Positions 1 to 8,416 of a DNA stretch of 38,175 bases are shown here, piece by piece. The position numbers and the translations under genes are program-made. Every line of letters begins with the position of its first letter. Position 1 is the first letter of the stretch. Below the pieces are notes generated by a model that was given only the letters and a program-made list of their open reading frames with translations, made no database searches and was not told the DNA's origin. Source of the DNA: Deltaproteobacteria bacterium (GTDB lineage: Bacteria; Myxococcota_A; Polyangia; HGW-17; SLPX01); NCBI GenBank assembly GCA_021162935.1, contig JAGGXR010000013.1, forward strand, positions 1 to 38,175, in the 5' to 3' direction.

Positions 1-17
1 CCTCAATCGTCGGCTCG
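1..17. repeat. Left terminal inverted repeat of the IS1380-family element
   Basis: It begins CCTCAATCGTCGG and matches the reverse complement of 2195-2211 at 16 of 17 positions. It starts at the first base of the window. Confidence 0.8.
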
Positions 18-256
18 TCGGGTAATGGGGTAACCAGATAAGGGGCAAAGAAGCAAGAAGTGTCCATGTGTGGGAAAAATACTGGAGACGGACAGAGATT
101 GTGGCGTCACAACGCGCATCAGAGGGTCGTAGGCACGCAAAAATAGCCGAGTTGCCGAGTTCGTTGGTTGCTGCGTGACCGGGCAAGGCACAGCTGCGCC
201 CTGCAGCCCCTTTCGAGAAGGCTGCTGGCTGGCTGAAGAATTGCGATGGGGCGGAT

Positions 257-1840
257 CTAGGCCCGAAGAGCGTTGGGCGGCCTGGCCAAAAGGGAACCTA
301 CAACAGTGAGTTTTTTGAGTCGGGCGCGAATGACGCGCAGGTATTTGGCCAGGACCGACGTGCTGTCGAGTTTGACGACCAAACGTCGCGCGTGGGACAC
401 GACTCTGGCTGCGACATTGAGCAGGACAAAGCGCAGCCTCTTGGGTTTTGCACGCTGTAGGCCGCAATCAGCAGGCAGTTGTTTCTTGGTCAATTGAATC
501 AGGTTATGGACCATCAAGACGATGCGAAGCCAGGCCGCGTTGGCGCCGAATCGGCTCGTGGGCATCACGCCAGCACCAAGTTGATTTTTTGCGATGTCAT
601 GGCCGTGTTCGATGCTGCCCTGTTTGGCCCGATGCCAGCGGATAATCCCGGCGCCGGCGCCGTCCATGTTCGTGACCACTGCAAAGTATCGGTACGTCTT
701 GTCGGCGAACGAGTCTTCGGATTCCTCGAAGAGATCAAGTTGTGTGCCTTGTTGCGCGTCGTCTTGTTGCTTGTCGTCTTTTGGTCGCTCCTCTACCACT
801 CGGATGGCGAGGTAGCGTAGAGGCTGGCCCTGTTTCTTGTGGTTTCTGGCCATATCCGGGACGAAATCAACCTCGGCCCATTGGTAGAGTTTTTCTGGCA
901 ACATCACCTTGTCGTCAGCACTCTGGCGGACTGGCCGCAGCCTGCGTCCCTTGGCCTTTTTGCTGGTCTTGTGTCGATGGGCCGCTTTGGGCATGTCATG
1001 CCAGTCTGATTCGCTGACGGCAGCAATCGACTTTTTGAGCGACTCGGACATTTTGGCCGAAATGGCGAAATCCACTCCGCGCTTTTCGAGTAAGACCAAC
1101 AGCCCATCGACGTAACAGGCAGAATCAGCACGAAGCACAAGCTTTTTGTGCGTTGCTTCAAGCCGGTCGAGTACCCTGGCAACGAAAGGCTCCATGGCAA
1201 AAATTGCCGGGACGTTTCCATCCCGAAATTCGTCGGCTATCCACAGTTCGAGCTCGGCCAAAAAAGCCATCTGAGGTTGGAATCCTTTGACCTTTTTGTA
1301 TGTCCACAACGCCGCCTTACTGGCTGCCTCGATGATCGTCGCGTCGATTTCAACCGTCAGCACCGACTCCTTCGTGTCAGCCAGCACGGCCTTCCACACT
1401 GCCTGACTGATTCCGTCGAGCGACTGCAGCGCCGGCCCCTCGGGCCGAATCCATGCCGGGCCTTGCTGTGACAAAGCCTGATCTTGTTCGGCCGTCAGCA
1501 CTTTCCCGTCTGGTCTCTGGCTGAATCGGTACAGAAACTCCTTCAACTGTGTGGCGCTGCTCAACTGCATGCCCATAAGACGACCCAGACCCCCATCTGC
1601 CCTCAGCACTTCAATATCACTGATGTGCTCCCCACCACTGGCCATGAGGCTGATCAGGCTCACCAGATGCCGTACGAGCGTCTTCGTGTTTCGAATTCCT
1701 ATGGCCTGGGCCAACTCTGCCAACTGCTGCCTCGAAACCAATCTGAGAAATGCCTCAACCAGCAGAGGCACACCGGCATATGCCGTGGATGTCGTTTCAG
1801 ACTCGACAGATTCGACTTGGTAGGATAAAAAGTTGTTCAT
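257..1840 (-). CDS. IS1380-family DDE transposase
   Basis: This 527-residue protein is a DDE transposase that would cut and join the ends of the surrounding element. The family call rests on the overall pattern. The N-terminal half carries a stretch with the SGGEHISDIEVLR motif, followed by the first catalytic Asp in LTVEIDAT, the second in LRADSACY, and a C-terminal RWHRAKQGSIEHGHD segment holding the catalytic Glu. I chose the ATG at 1840 (MNNFLSYQ) over the upstream in-frame ATG at 1930. The extra 30 residues are not family-like, and an AAAGGC stretch lies just upstream of 1840. A TATAAT hexamer on the minus strand at 1898-1903 could be part of its promoter, although I see no -35 box at good spacing. 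The frame is open, so the enzyme may be active. Confidence 0.88.
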   Translation of the reverse strand: MNNFLSYQVESVESETTSTAYAGVPLLVEAFLRLVSRQQLAELAQAIGIRNTKTLVRHLVSLISLMASGGEHISDIEVLRADGGLGRLMGMQLSSATQLKEFLYRFSQRPDGKVLTAEQDQALSQQGPAWIRPEGPALQSLDGISQAVWKAVLADTKESVLTVEIDATIIEAASKAALWTYKKVKGFQPQMAFLAELELWIADEFRDGNVPAIFAMEPFVARVLDRLEATHKKLVLRADSACYVDGLLVLLEKRGVDFAISAKMSESLKKSIAAVSESDWHDMPKAAHRHKTSKKAKGRRLRPVRQSADDKVMLPEKLYQWAEVDFVPDMARNHKKQGQPLRYLAIRVVEERPKDDKQQDDAQQGTQLDLFEESEDSFADKTYRYFAVVTNMDGAGAGIIRWHRAKQGSIEHGHDIAKNQLGAGVMPTSRFGANAAWLRIVLMVHNLIQLTKKQLPADCGLQRAKPKRLRFVLLNVAARVVSHARRLVVKLDSTSVLAKYLRVIRARLKKLTVVGSLLARPPNALRA

Positions 1841-2194
1841 GTGTGGTTTTGCCTTTTTTGTTTTATATCTCAACGAGGAATACCACACATTCTTCTTATT
1901 ATAAAGGCACAATGCGCTATTATCTGACAATACACGAAGTGCCTATGGTATAACGCTTGCCGACGTTTCTCAAGAAACAGCATTCCGAATATCATCCAAT
2001 CAGGTGCACCAGTAGTCATCGATACATCACAGAGGAATAGAGCACAGAATCCTCGCCCTTGCACGCACTTGTCACAAAACGGAGCGTCGTGGCATGCCTC
2101 TCCCTCATTTTTCACCCATTGGGTGAAGTTTTCCTGGCCCGCCCACAGCCGTCAATCCCCATCCTTCGATCACTTGCTGGTCTTTTTACGAAAT

Positions 2195-2211
2195 CGACCC
2201 GACGATTGAGG
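2195..2211. repeat. Right terminal inverted repeat of the IS1380-family element
   Basis: On the plus strand it ends GACGATTGAGG, the inverted copy of the window's first bases. It sets the right edge of the element at 2211. Confidence 0.8.
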
Positions 2212-2375
2212 AAACACTTGAACTGAATCTCAACAGAAAACTGTTGTTGCTCGAGAACAAGAGATTGCGTAGTCGGCAAGACAGAGAATTGCACTGCGGT
2301 TGGAAGCTGTGGAGTTTCGGTAGAAAAAATCAGTAGGAAACGGTAATGGGCTAAAATGCACTCGGTCGGGGGAGA

Positions 2376-3818
2376 TTAGTCACCGGAAGCGTAGATGACT
2401 TCCGGAGTGTTTCCGATCGTAGCGTCGACTGAAGCCACCGAATCGTGGAAATTGTAGACGGCTTGCGATTCCTGGATGCGTGCATCGAAAAACACCGCAT
2501 TGTCGGTAAATTGAGCCCCAAAACGGTAGTCGATCATCTCGGCGGGGTTCAACGTGCGTTGCAACCATGTCTGGCGCACCATTACCACATCGGCCTCGCT
2601 GTACAGATCTCCTACGTTCCGGCTGGGATCTACGTCCTGACCACCGAAGAACAGGGAATGGGGGTTCGCGGTGTCATCGATTTGGCCGCTGAGTGGAGTT
2701 TCGTTCATCTTGATGCCGTCCACCCAGAGTTCGACCGGATCGTCGTCTCCAGCCCTTTGCATGCAGATGGTCAGCCAGCGTCCGGCCCGCACGATGGAAC
2801 CGTAAGGGTCTTGCCATACCACATTGACCCACCCACCCTTTTGCAACCAGGCGTGAATCCGCGGCGGATCGGTGGCGATGTTTACGGAAATAGCCACGTC
2901 CCCGTCGAGATCTTCCCAAGCACGGCCCCGAAAGAAATGCCACCCGCCTTGGGAGTATTCGGGAACCTGCACGGTTTCGATGATTGCCCACGCCCCGCTG
3001 CTCATAAACCCTTCTTTGGAGGGAAAGGCAAAGAAATCTTCGTCGGCCGCGTTCATCAGCATTGCGCGTCGGATGTCTTCTGCGTGGCAGGAAAATTCCG
3101 TGTCGTCGACCTCTCCCGCCTGCAGGATGCCGTCGCCGGCTGTTGCGCCCCCGTCGCCGTTGTCGAGGCCCGTTTCGATACGCGTGCCCCCTGCCGCACA
3201 GTTTTCTCCCGGAGGTTCGGTGCTGACCTGTGTGAGCGTGGTTAGGCCCTCGCAAACGTAACTGGTCGTGGTGACTTCATTTTCATCGAGGGTACCGTTG
3301 TCGTTTTCGTCGATTCCGCTTTCGATCTTTATCCCACCGACAAGGCAATTTTCACCGGCGGGTTCCTCCGATTGAACAATGAGGCTCGTGTTTCCGTCCG
3401 TACCGACACCGTCGCAGACATAGCTCGTGGCATTGATTTCGTCCGGCTGCAGCTCGCCATCATCGTTTTCGTCGATTCCGGTATCGAGCCGTTGTCCGCC
3501 TTGCGCACAATTGGTGCCGGCTGGTTCTTCACTCACCTCGGCCAAAGAGTTGTGACCGTCTTGCCCGTCTGCGGCAGAACCGTTGCACACGAACTTTTCT
3601 CCGGCGACTTCATTTTCCGAAAGCACGCCGTCATCGTCTATGTCCACACCCCATGAAATCCGGATTCCGCCGGCCTCGCAGGTGGCGCCCGGATCCTCGT
3701 CTTGGATTTCGATCAAGCTGGAAGGACCGCCTGCACCAGCCGGTCCCTCATTGCCTTTGTCACCGCAGGAAGCCAATAATAAAATGGTGGTAAGTACGTA
3801 AACAATTTTGGAATACAT
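2376..3818 (-). CDS. Lipoprotein with four DUF7151-like repeats and a LamG-like C-terminal domain
   Basis: This 480-residue predicted surface lipoprotein starts MYSKIVYVLTTILLLASC, a signal peptide ending in a lipobox (LASC). A short Gly-rich collagen-like piece (GNEGPAGAGG) follows. Four repeats of about 45-50 residues come next, each with the pattern EPAGxNCxxGGxxIxxGxDxNxxGxLxxxEVxxTxYVC: two Cys around an acidic DxDxDG-like loop that could bind calcium. The C-terminal roughly 250 residues resemble a concanavalin A/LamG jelly-roll domain (for example HAWLQKGGWVNV and ELWVDGIKMNE), suggesting glycan or surface-protein binding. I chose the ATG at 3818 because GGAGA sits upstream and the lipobox follows directly; the frame is open further upstream to 3929. 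It stands alone between two transposable elements. The specific ligand is unknown. Confidence 0.8.
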   Translation of the reverse strand: MYSKIVYVLTTILLLASCGDKGNEGPAGAGGPSSLIEIQDEDPGATCEAGGIRISWGVDIDDDGVLSENEVAGEKFVCNGSAADGQDGHNSLAEVSEEPAGTNCAQGGQRLDTGIDENDDGELQPDEINATSYVCDGVGTDGNTSLIVQSEEPAGENCLVGGIKIESGIDENDNGTLDENEVTTTSYVCEGLTTLTQVSTEPPGENCAAGGTRIETGLDNGDGGATAGDGILQAGEVDDTEFSCHAEDIRRAMLMNAADEDFFAFPSKEGFMSSGAWAIIETVQVPEYSQGGWHFFRGRAWEDLDGDVAISVNIATDPPRIHAWLQKGGWVNVVWQDPYGSIVRAGRWLTICMQRAGDDDPVELWVDGIKMNETPLSGQIDDTANPHSLFFGGQDVDPSRNVGDLYSEADVVMVRQTWLQRTLNPAEMIDYRFGAQFTDNAVFFDARIQESQAVYNFHDSVASVDATIGNTPEVIYASGD

Positions 3819-4000
3819 GACTTCTCCTTTCGTTGAGTCTCTGAGTCTTTTTTCTTCTGTCAAAAACACCGCCACTGCATGTGGACTGATATGTAACGAC
3901 CTGTCAATACCATCACCGAACTTTTTCACGAGGTATCGGCAAAGGTTACGCTAAACACAGCAATGAGGCCGGATGCATCGACGTTGACATCTGTGATCTG

Positions 4001-5246
4001 TTAAGCATTTGCAGCCCTCCTGCTAAGCGTGTGCCGCGTGACGTTGGGGTCCACCATGGACCCTACCAACAGCATGTCCAAGTACTCATGCTTCCAATGT
4101 ATCCCTGCCTTGCGTAGGACCTCAATGACCAGGACCAACCGATAGGTGTTCCAAGCCTTGAGGAACCGCTTGTGTGAGCACCTCCTCGCCATCACGTATG
4201 CCAGGGCGTCGTGGAAGGCCTTGCCCCCGTTCAGCTCTGCGCTGCGGAGCACTCGCTCGCACAGAGTATCCATCGCGACCCGACTTACCCCCAACCGGAT
4301 CAAGGCCGTGTAGATGAGGACTTCGGTGATGTGCTCCTTCTTTCCATTGCGAAATTTCTTGATGCCGCATTCGTTTTTCCAAATGGCCAAAAGCAACTCC
4401 ACAAATCAACGCGCCGTGTAGCTGATGCGGATCTGCTCCGGCGTCATCCACTCCCGCCGAACGTTCGTGACGTAAACGTGAAATTCGTGGGTCTGCGGAT
4501 GGCGTACTCCGACCACGCGCAAGGTGAGCATTCGTTGAATCGTCTTGGTGTTTTTCTTCCCGCGTACTCGCCGTCAACGCTTCTGGCGAAATGTGAACTT
4601 CACCGTAACGTCCAGCTCATGTCTCAGCAAGCCCTTCAACGCCTTCTTCACCCTGAGCCCCACCAGTCCCGCGTCCGGCCCGGGCCCTGATGGTGGTCTG
4701 CGATGATCACGGGATTGGCCTTGTTCTTCATCCGGCTGACGAAGGAGCCCTTCTGTCGTACGATGTCTCGAACGCCTGGATACCTGAAATAGCCGAGGTC
4801 AAACAGCAGCACCTTCCCTTTGATGTCCAGGCTCCCGAGCTGAAGCGACTTGCTTTCTCCGGTCGTGCCCGCCGCGACAATGATCCGCTTGGCCGAAACG
4901 CTCAGGACGCTGTAGACGGCGTTGACCTTGGCTCGCGCGGCAGTGATTTTTGTCCGTGGCCCCGCAGAGATCCACGCCAGCGTATCGGCCAACGACACCA
5001 AGCTCCTATCAATGCCCAAGATATCCCTGAAGCGCCGAAAGATCTCTCGTCGCATCTCCGCCTGAAAGTCAACTTCCATCGCGCGCTGGGCGCAGGACTT
5101 CGCGAAGCTCGCGAAGTCCTACGAAAACCGACCCAGAAAAGAAAAGAACACCGGGCCACCATTTTCCCCGCCATCACGTGCAACAGCCTCTGGAAACCAC
5201 CGATCGTCAACGCCACACAGGAGGCACGCCCAGGACCAAAGTCCAC
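4001..5246 (-). pseudogene. Decayed IS4-family transposase
   Basis: Fragments of one transposase lie in different frames. Roughly 5246-5120 gives the N-terminal part, 5079-4648 the centre (LFDLGYFRYPGVRDIV, a typical IS4 segment containing a catalytic Asp), and about 4500-4001 the C-terminus. In the last fragment the frame reads EWMTPEQIRISYTAR, then a TGA at 4406-4408, then FVELLLAIWK. Related enzymes have Trp here (YTARW), so TGG appears mutated to TGA inside the motif that carries the catalytic Glu. At least one frameshift near 5115-5125 and stops near 4600-4650 also break it. I found no convincing terminal repeats, so the element's limits are uncertain. It flanks the AT-rich oxidoreductase gene. 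Confidence 0.8.
5094..5120. repeat. Perfect 12-bp inverted repeat with 3-bp loop
   Basis: AGGACTTCGCGA, then AGC, then TCGCGAAGTCCT. It lies inside the decayed IS4 transposase, close to the point where the reading frame changes. Confidence 0.85.
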
Positions 5247-5339
5247 AACAGAACGACGATCTCTCTCTTTGCAATGCCCTCCAAGCCTTGATGTTACTAC
5301 TATCTCGTCAATTTTTATATATATTGTTCTAAACTGTCA

Positions 5340-7199
5340 TCATAGTTTTTTTGCTATTTCATAAGCATCTTTAATAGCATCTTGTGCGTTACCTGCTTTT
5401 TTTGCATCACCAATAACATGAACCGAAATGCTATTTTTCAATTCATTTTCTAACGGATTAAAGCTTTTCATGCCAGTTGAAACAACAATCATATCAATAT
5501 CATTAAATTGAATATCTTCCCCATTTTTTTCTGCATAAACCATTTTCCCTCCAACCTTTTTAATATGAGTGTGGTCGCTAAAAACGGTTCCTTTTTCTTT
5601 CATCATTTTCAAAGAAAGCGCTTTTGCAATTTTTTCCATATCTCCACCAAAGTCAGTTGTTCGTTTAACAATAACGACCTGATTATTAAGAGGAATTAAT
5701 GCTGTCGCAATATCAACACCGATAAGGCCTCCGCCAATTATCAAAACTTTTTTGTCTTTAGGTAAATTTTCTTTCAATAAAATTTCCGCCCAATAAAATT
5801 TATCTAATCCATCAATTTTTATTTCTGCCGGTTTTGACCCGGTAGCAATAACTACCTCATCATAATTATTTATTAAGTCTGACCTTTCCGCCTCTTTGTG
5901 GATTACATTTACATTGTTATCATTTATCTCTTTAACAAAATACGGAACTAACCTTTCCATTGATTTTTTATTTGGAGTAAGCGAAGCAAGATTAAATTGT
6001 CCGCCAAGTTCATCTTTTTCGAAAAGTGTTACTTTGTGCCCTCTTTTTCTTAATGTTAAGGCGGCTTCCATTCCTGCCAAACCACCTCCAACAACAGCAC
6101 AGTTTTTTGATTTTGTGGCTTTTTCAAAGACATCAATCTCTTTGCCTACTTTTGGATTTACAAGACATTGAAGACCTTGTCCTGATCTTACTCCACCAAG
6201 ACAACCTTCGGCACATGCCAGGCAAGGACGAATATTCCCTTTTACTTTCATTAAATATTTCCCCACAAAATCAGGGTCGGCAATAAGTGCTCTCCCGATT
6301 GCAATATAATCAGCCTTGAAATTATCTGTAAGGCTCTTTATATCGTCTTCTGTATTTATCTGTCCCACGTAAATTGTAGGAATATTTGCTTCTTGTTTGA
6401 TTTTCTTAGCAAATTCCCACGTTTTTCCTTTTGGCACAAACATGTGTTGGAAATACCAAGGAGCAGTATCGCAAACAGTTCCTGCAGAAACATGGATGGC
6501 TTCAACGGATTTTTCTTTCAAGATTTTAGAAAATTTAATCATTTCCTCTAATTTAATTCCGTCTGGTATCATTTCATCACCACTAATTCTAACAATAATT
6601 GGCAAATCCGTTGCAAATTTTACGGCATCCACAATTTCTAGAGGAAATTTTATTCTGTTCTCAAAACTTCCGCCATATCCATCAGTTCTGTCGTTTAATT
6701 TTGGTGAAAGAAATTGAGCAACGAGATAACCGTGCCCAAATTGAAGCTCAATAATAGAAAAACCTGCTTTTTCCGCTCTTTTTGCAGCTTCTGCATATAA
6801 ATTTATTGCATGCAGAATATCATCTTTATCCATTTGTTTTGGAGTTACATCACCAATTTTACACGCTTTATCTGTTGATGACAAAAAATAATTTCCCGGA
6901 ATTTTCGGATTAGCCATCCTTCCAGGATGGTTCAAATGAGCAATTACTTTTGTATCAAATTGATGAATTGCCTCTGTTAATTTTTTGAGTCCCTCAATTT
7001 TATCATCATTGTCAATGCCAATTTGAGTTGGTATTTCTCTTAAACCCTTGTCAATATACAAAGGCTCAAGTGTAACTGCCCCAATAAATTTACTTCTTGC
7101 CTCATAAAAATTGAGATGTTTTTCAGTAATAACACCGGTTTTGTCGCCGTATCCTGTTTTGATAGGAGCAAAAATGAAATTATTTTTAAGTTCTATCAT
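5340..7199 (-). CDS. OYE-family NAD(P)H:flavin oxidoreductase, 2,4-dienoyl-CoA reductase type
   Basis: This 619-residue two-part flavoenzyme has an N-terminal old-yellow-enzyme TIM barrel (about 1-330) that binds FMN, with the family stretch GHGYLVAQFLSP followed by DGYGGSFENR. C326, C329, C333 and C345 have the CX2CX3CX11C spacing of the [4Fe-4S] site in E. coli FadH-type enzymes. A C-terminal FAD/NAD(P) disulfide-reductase-like half has two GGGLxG nucleotide-binding loops (near 368-375 and 478-485). The family passes electrons from NAD(P)H through FAD, Fe-S and FMN to an enoyl-type substrate, which cannot be named here. The start at 7199 has AAGGAGGT eight bases upstream. The gene is far richer in A+T than every neighbour and lies between two dead transposase genes, so I infer lateral transfer. 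It appears intact. Confidence 0.9.
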   Translation of the reverse strand: MIELKNNFIFAPIKTGYGDKTGVITEKHLNFYEARSKFIGAVTLEPLYIDKGLREIPTQIGIDNDDKIEGLKKLTEAIHQFDTKVIAHLNHPGRMANPKIPGNYFLSSTDKACKIGDVTPKQMDKDDILHAINLYAEAAKRAEKAGFSIIELQFGHGYLVAQFLSPKLNDRTDGYGGSFENRIKFPLEIVDAVKFATDLPIIVRISGDEMIPDGIKLEEMIKFSKILKEKSVEAIHVSAGTVCDTAPWYFQHMFVPKGKTWEFAKKIKQEANIPTIYVGQINTEDDIKSLTDNFKADYIAIGRALIADPDFVGKYLMKVKGNIRPCLACAEGCLGGVRSGQGLQCLVNPKVGKEIDVFEKATKSKNCAVVGGGLAGMEAALTLRKRGHKVTLFEKDELGGQFNLASLTPNKKSMERLVPYFVKEINDNNVNVIHKEAERSDLINNYDEVVIATGSKPAEIKIDGLDKFYWAEILLKENLPKDKKVLIIGGGLIGVDIATALIPLNNQVVIVKRTTDFGGDMEKIAKALSLKMMKEKGTVFSDHTHIKKVGGKMVYAEKNGEDIQFNDIDMIVVSTGMKSFNPLENELKNSISVHVIGDAKKAGNAQDAIKDAYEIAKKL

Positions 7200-7207
7200 A
7201 GTATGTT

Positions 7208-7215
7208 ACCTCCTT
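7208..7215 (-). promoter_or_regulatory. Consensus Shine-Dalgarno of the flavin oxidoreductase gene
   Basis: The minus strand reads AAGGAGGT, eight bases before the ATG at 7199. It fixes that start and is among the strongest ribosome binding sites in the window. Confidence 0.85.
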
Positions 7216-7238
7216 ATGGTGTGTTCAGCAAAATGAGA

Positions 7239-7267
7239 AGTGTAGTTGTTAGATCCGTCGATGTCAA
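7239..7267 (-). promoter_or_regulatory. Sigma70-type promoter for the flavin oxidoreductase gene
   Basis: The minus strand has TTGACA (7267-7262), a 17-bp spacer and TACACT (7244-7239), about 40 bp before the start codon. A perfect -35 box at ideal spacing suggests the gene arrived with its own promoter and could be expressed from it. Confidence 0.6.
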
Positions 7268-7634
7268 GGGGAAAACTCAAAAGCACCTGCACAGGATCCC
7301 GGCCCCGGGTTTCAGGCGATCATGAGGGACTCAGGGCGTCCTGTGGTAGTACGGCCATGACCGATGATGAAAGCCTGCTGTCCCGTCTACAGGAAGTTAT
7401 CTGTTTGCGGCACTACGCTCGAAGCACGGGAAAAAACGTACATGCAATGGGAACACTCCCGGGATTCAGATCCCGCGACTGCACAATTGCCCGATCATCG
7501 GTGGCCAAGACCGGCCAGTGATGCCTTACCCAAGGAAACGGTGCAGTGCACCCTTGCCCTTTGGTAGGCGACGGACATGAGCGCGATGTGCCGGGGTGAC
7601 CAAGATGTGCCGGGGTGACCAAGCCGACTGGGTC
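7268..7634. other. Intergenic stretch without a recognisable gene
   Basis: I see no convincing reading frame here. It contains a small hairpin near 7457-7474 (CGGGAT, TCAG, ATCCCG) and a 19-bp tandem duplication at 7585-7622. It lies between the foreign oxidoreductase promoter and a dead transposase-like gene and may be transposon debris. Confidence 0.5.
7585..7622. repeat. 19-bp tandem duplication
   Basis: GATGTGCCGGGGTGACCAA occurs twice without a gap (7585-7603 and 7604-7622). It is one of three short perfect duplications in this decayed region. Confidence 0.9.
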
Positions 7635-8165
7635 TCAAACTGCCAACTCCTCCTTCTCCGTGGTTGCTTGTTCTCTCCGTTTCAACTTCACCGGCATTCT
7701 AGTCACAGGACGGCGGACGCTGAGCAACTCCAGCAGCGCACGTAGCGACGCACGTGAGCGCATGCGGTAGTCACCGTTCTGCCGCTTGCGGAACTCTCGG
7801 TTCTCACGCTCAACGTAGTTCGAGGTCTTGTCGGCGTTTTCAAATCAGTTCCCTTCATCTGATAACCAGCCAGCCAAGCCTTACGATCCACCGTGTCGCC
7901 GACCTCGCGAAACCAATCGCGAAACCAATCGAGCACTGTGCTCGCATCAAGCTTCGCCAGATGGAGCTTGTCTCGGCCCCAGGCAGCGGCCTGCTCCGCC
8001 GACATCTTGTAGTCGCGCACCAGCTCGACGACCAGCAATCGCGCCAGCACGCTGTACTGGCCGCCCGTCTTCTAGTCCTCCGGCAGCAGCATGAACCACT
8101 TCCTCCCCTCAGGACAATCCGGGGACAAGTAGCAGCCTGCTTGGAGTTCGCCGACGCTTGGATGA
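7635..8165 (-). pseudogene. Decayed transposase-like gene, family uncertain
   Basis: Coding-like sequence can be followed through three breaks. It reads CYLSPDCPEGRKWFMLLPED, then a TAG, then KTGGQYSVLARLLVVELVRDY. It continues to MKGTDLK at about 7845, where a one-base shift moves to the frame reading KTSNYVERENREFRKRQNGD and ends at 7635-7637. The NYVERENREFRKR segment resembles the Glu-containing C-terminal region of transposases, but I cannot name the family. A 12-bp perfect duplication at 7906-7929 repeats WFRD in frame. The N-terminus is not recoverable, and beyond about 8165 there is only the 27-bp duplication and unassigned sequence. Function is presumed lost. Confidence 0.55.
7906..7929. 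repeat. 12-bp tandem duplication inside the transposase-like pseudogene
   Basis: CGCGAAACCAAT occurs twice in a row and gives the doubled DWFRDWFRE in the encoded peptide. Confidence 0.85.
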
Positions 8166-8214
8166 AGCAGGTGTAGCTCTCACAAGTGATGAAGCAGGTG
8201 TAGCTCTCACAAGT
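8161..8214. repeat. 27-bp tandem duplication
   Basis: A 27-bp unit beginning GATGAAGCAGGTG and ending CTCACAAGT occurs twice without a gap (8161-8187 and 8188-8214). It sits at the 5' side of the decayed transposase-like gene. Confidence 0.9.
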
Positions 8215-8416
8215 GCCTGTAGGTGCAAAGAAGCAATTGACGCCAGCCATTCAGTATCGTGTAATGCAGCATAGTATCGTGAGAAGATGGGTGGAAGAAA
8301 TCGCTCACGTTTGAACCATAAGGAGGACTCGTCCAGGCGCACGCCCTGCCTGATAGCCTCTGAATTGCTTTCTGCCCGTTTCTTCGCCAATTCGGACCAA
8401 GAAAGGAGCTGTTGTG

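Larger units (their letters stand above)
1..2211 (-). mobile_element. IS1380-family insertion sequence, complete
   Basis: The element is bounded by imperfect terminal inverted repeats. Bases 1-17 and the reverse complement of 2195-2211 share CCTCAATCGTCGG, then differ at one base, then share TCG (16 of 17). One intact transposase gene lies inside on the minus strand. The transposase start (1840) is about 370 bp from the right end, so the element has a long leader, 1841-2211, in which I see no convincing gene. The left end is base 1 of the window, so the target-site duplication cannot be checked. The 164 bp from 2212 to the next gene hold nothing I recognise. Confidence 0.85.

Noticed and set aside
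2231-2246. Terminator hairpin (CAACAG AAAA CTGTTG)
   Set aside because: The stem is only six bases, no T tract follows on either strand, and it lies about 130 bp from the nearest gene end.
7450-7480. tRNA T-arm-like hairpin (CGGGA TTCAGAT TCCCG)
   Set aside because: The T-loop lacks the usual A at its fifth position, and no matching acceptor stem, anticodon arm or D arm could be found upstream.
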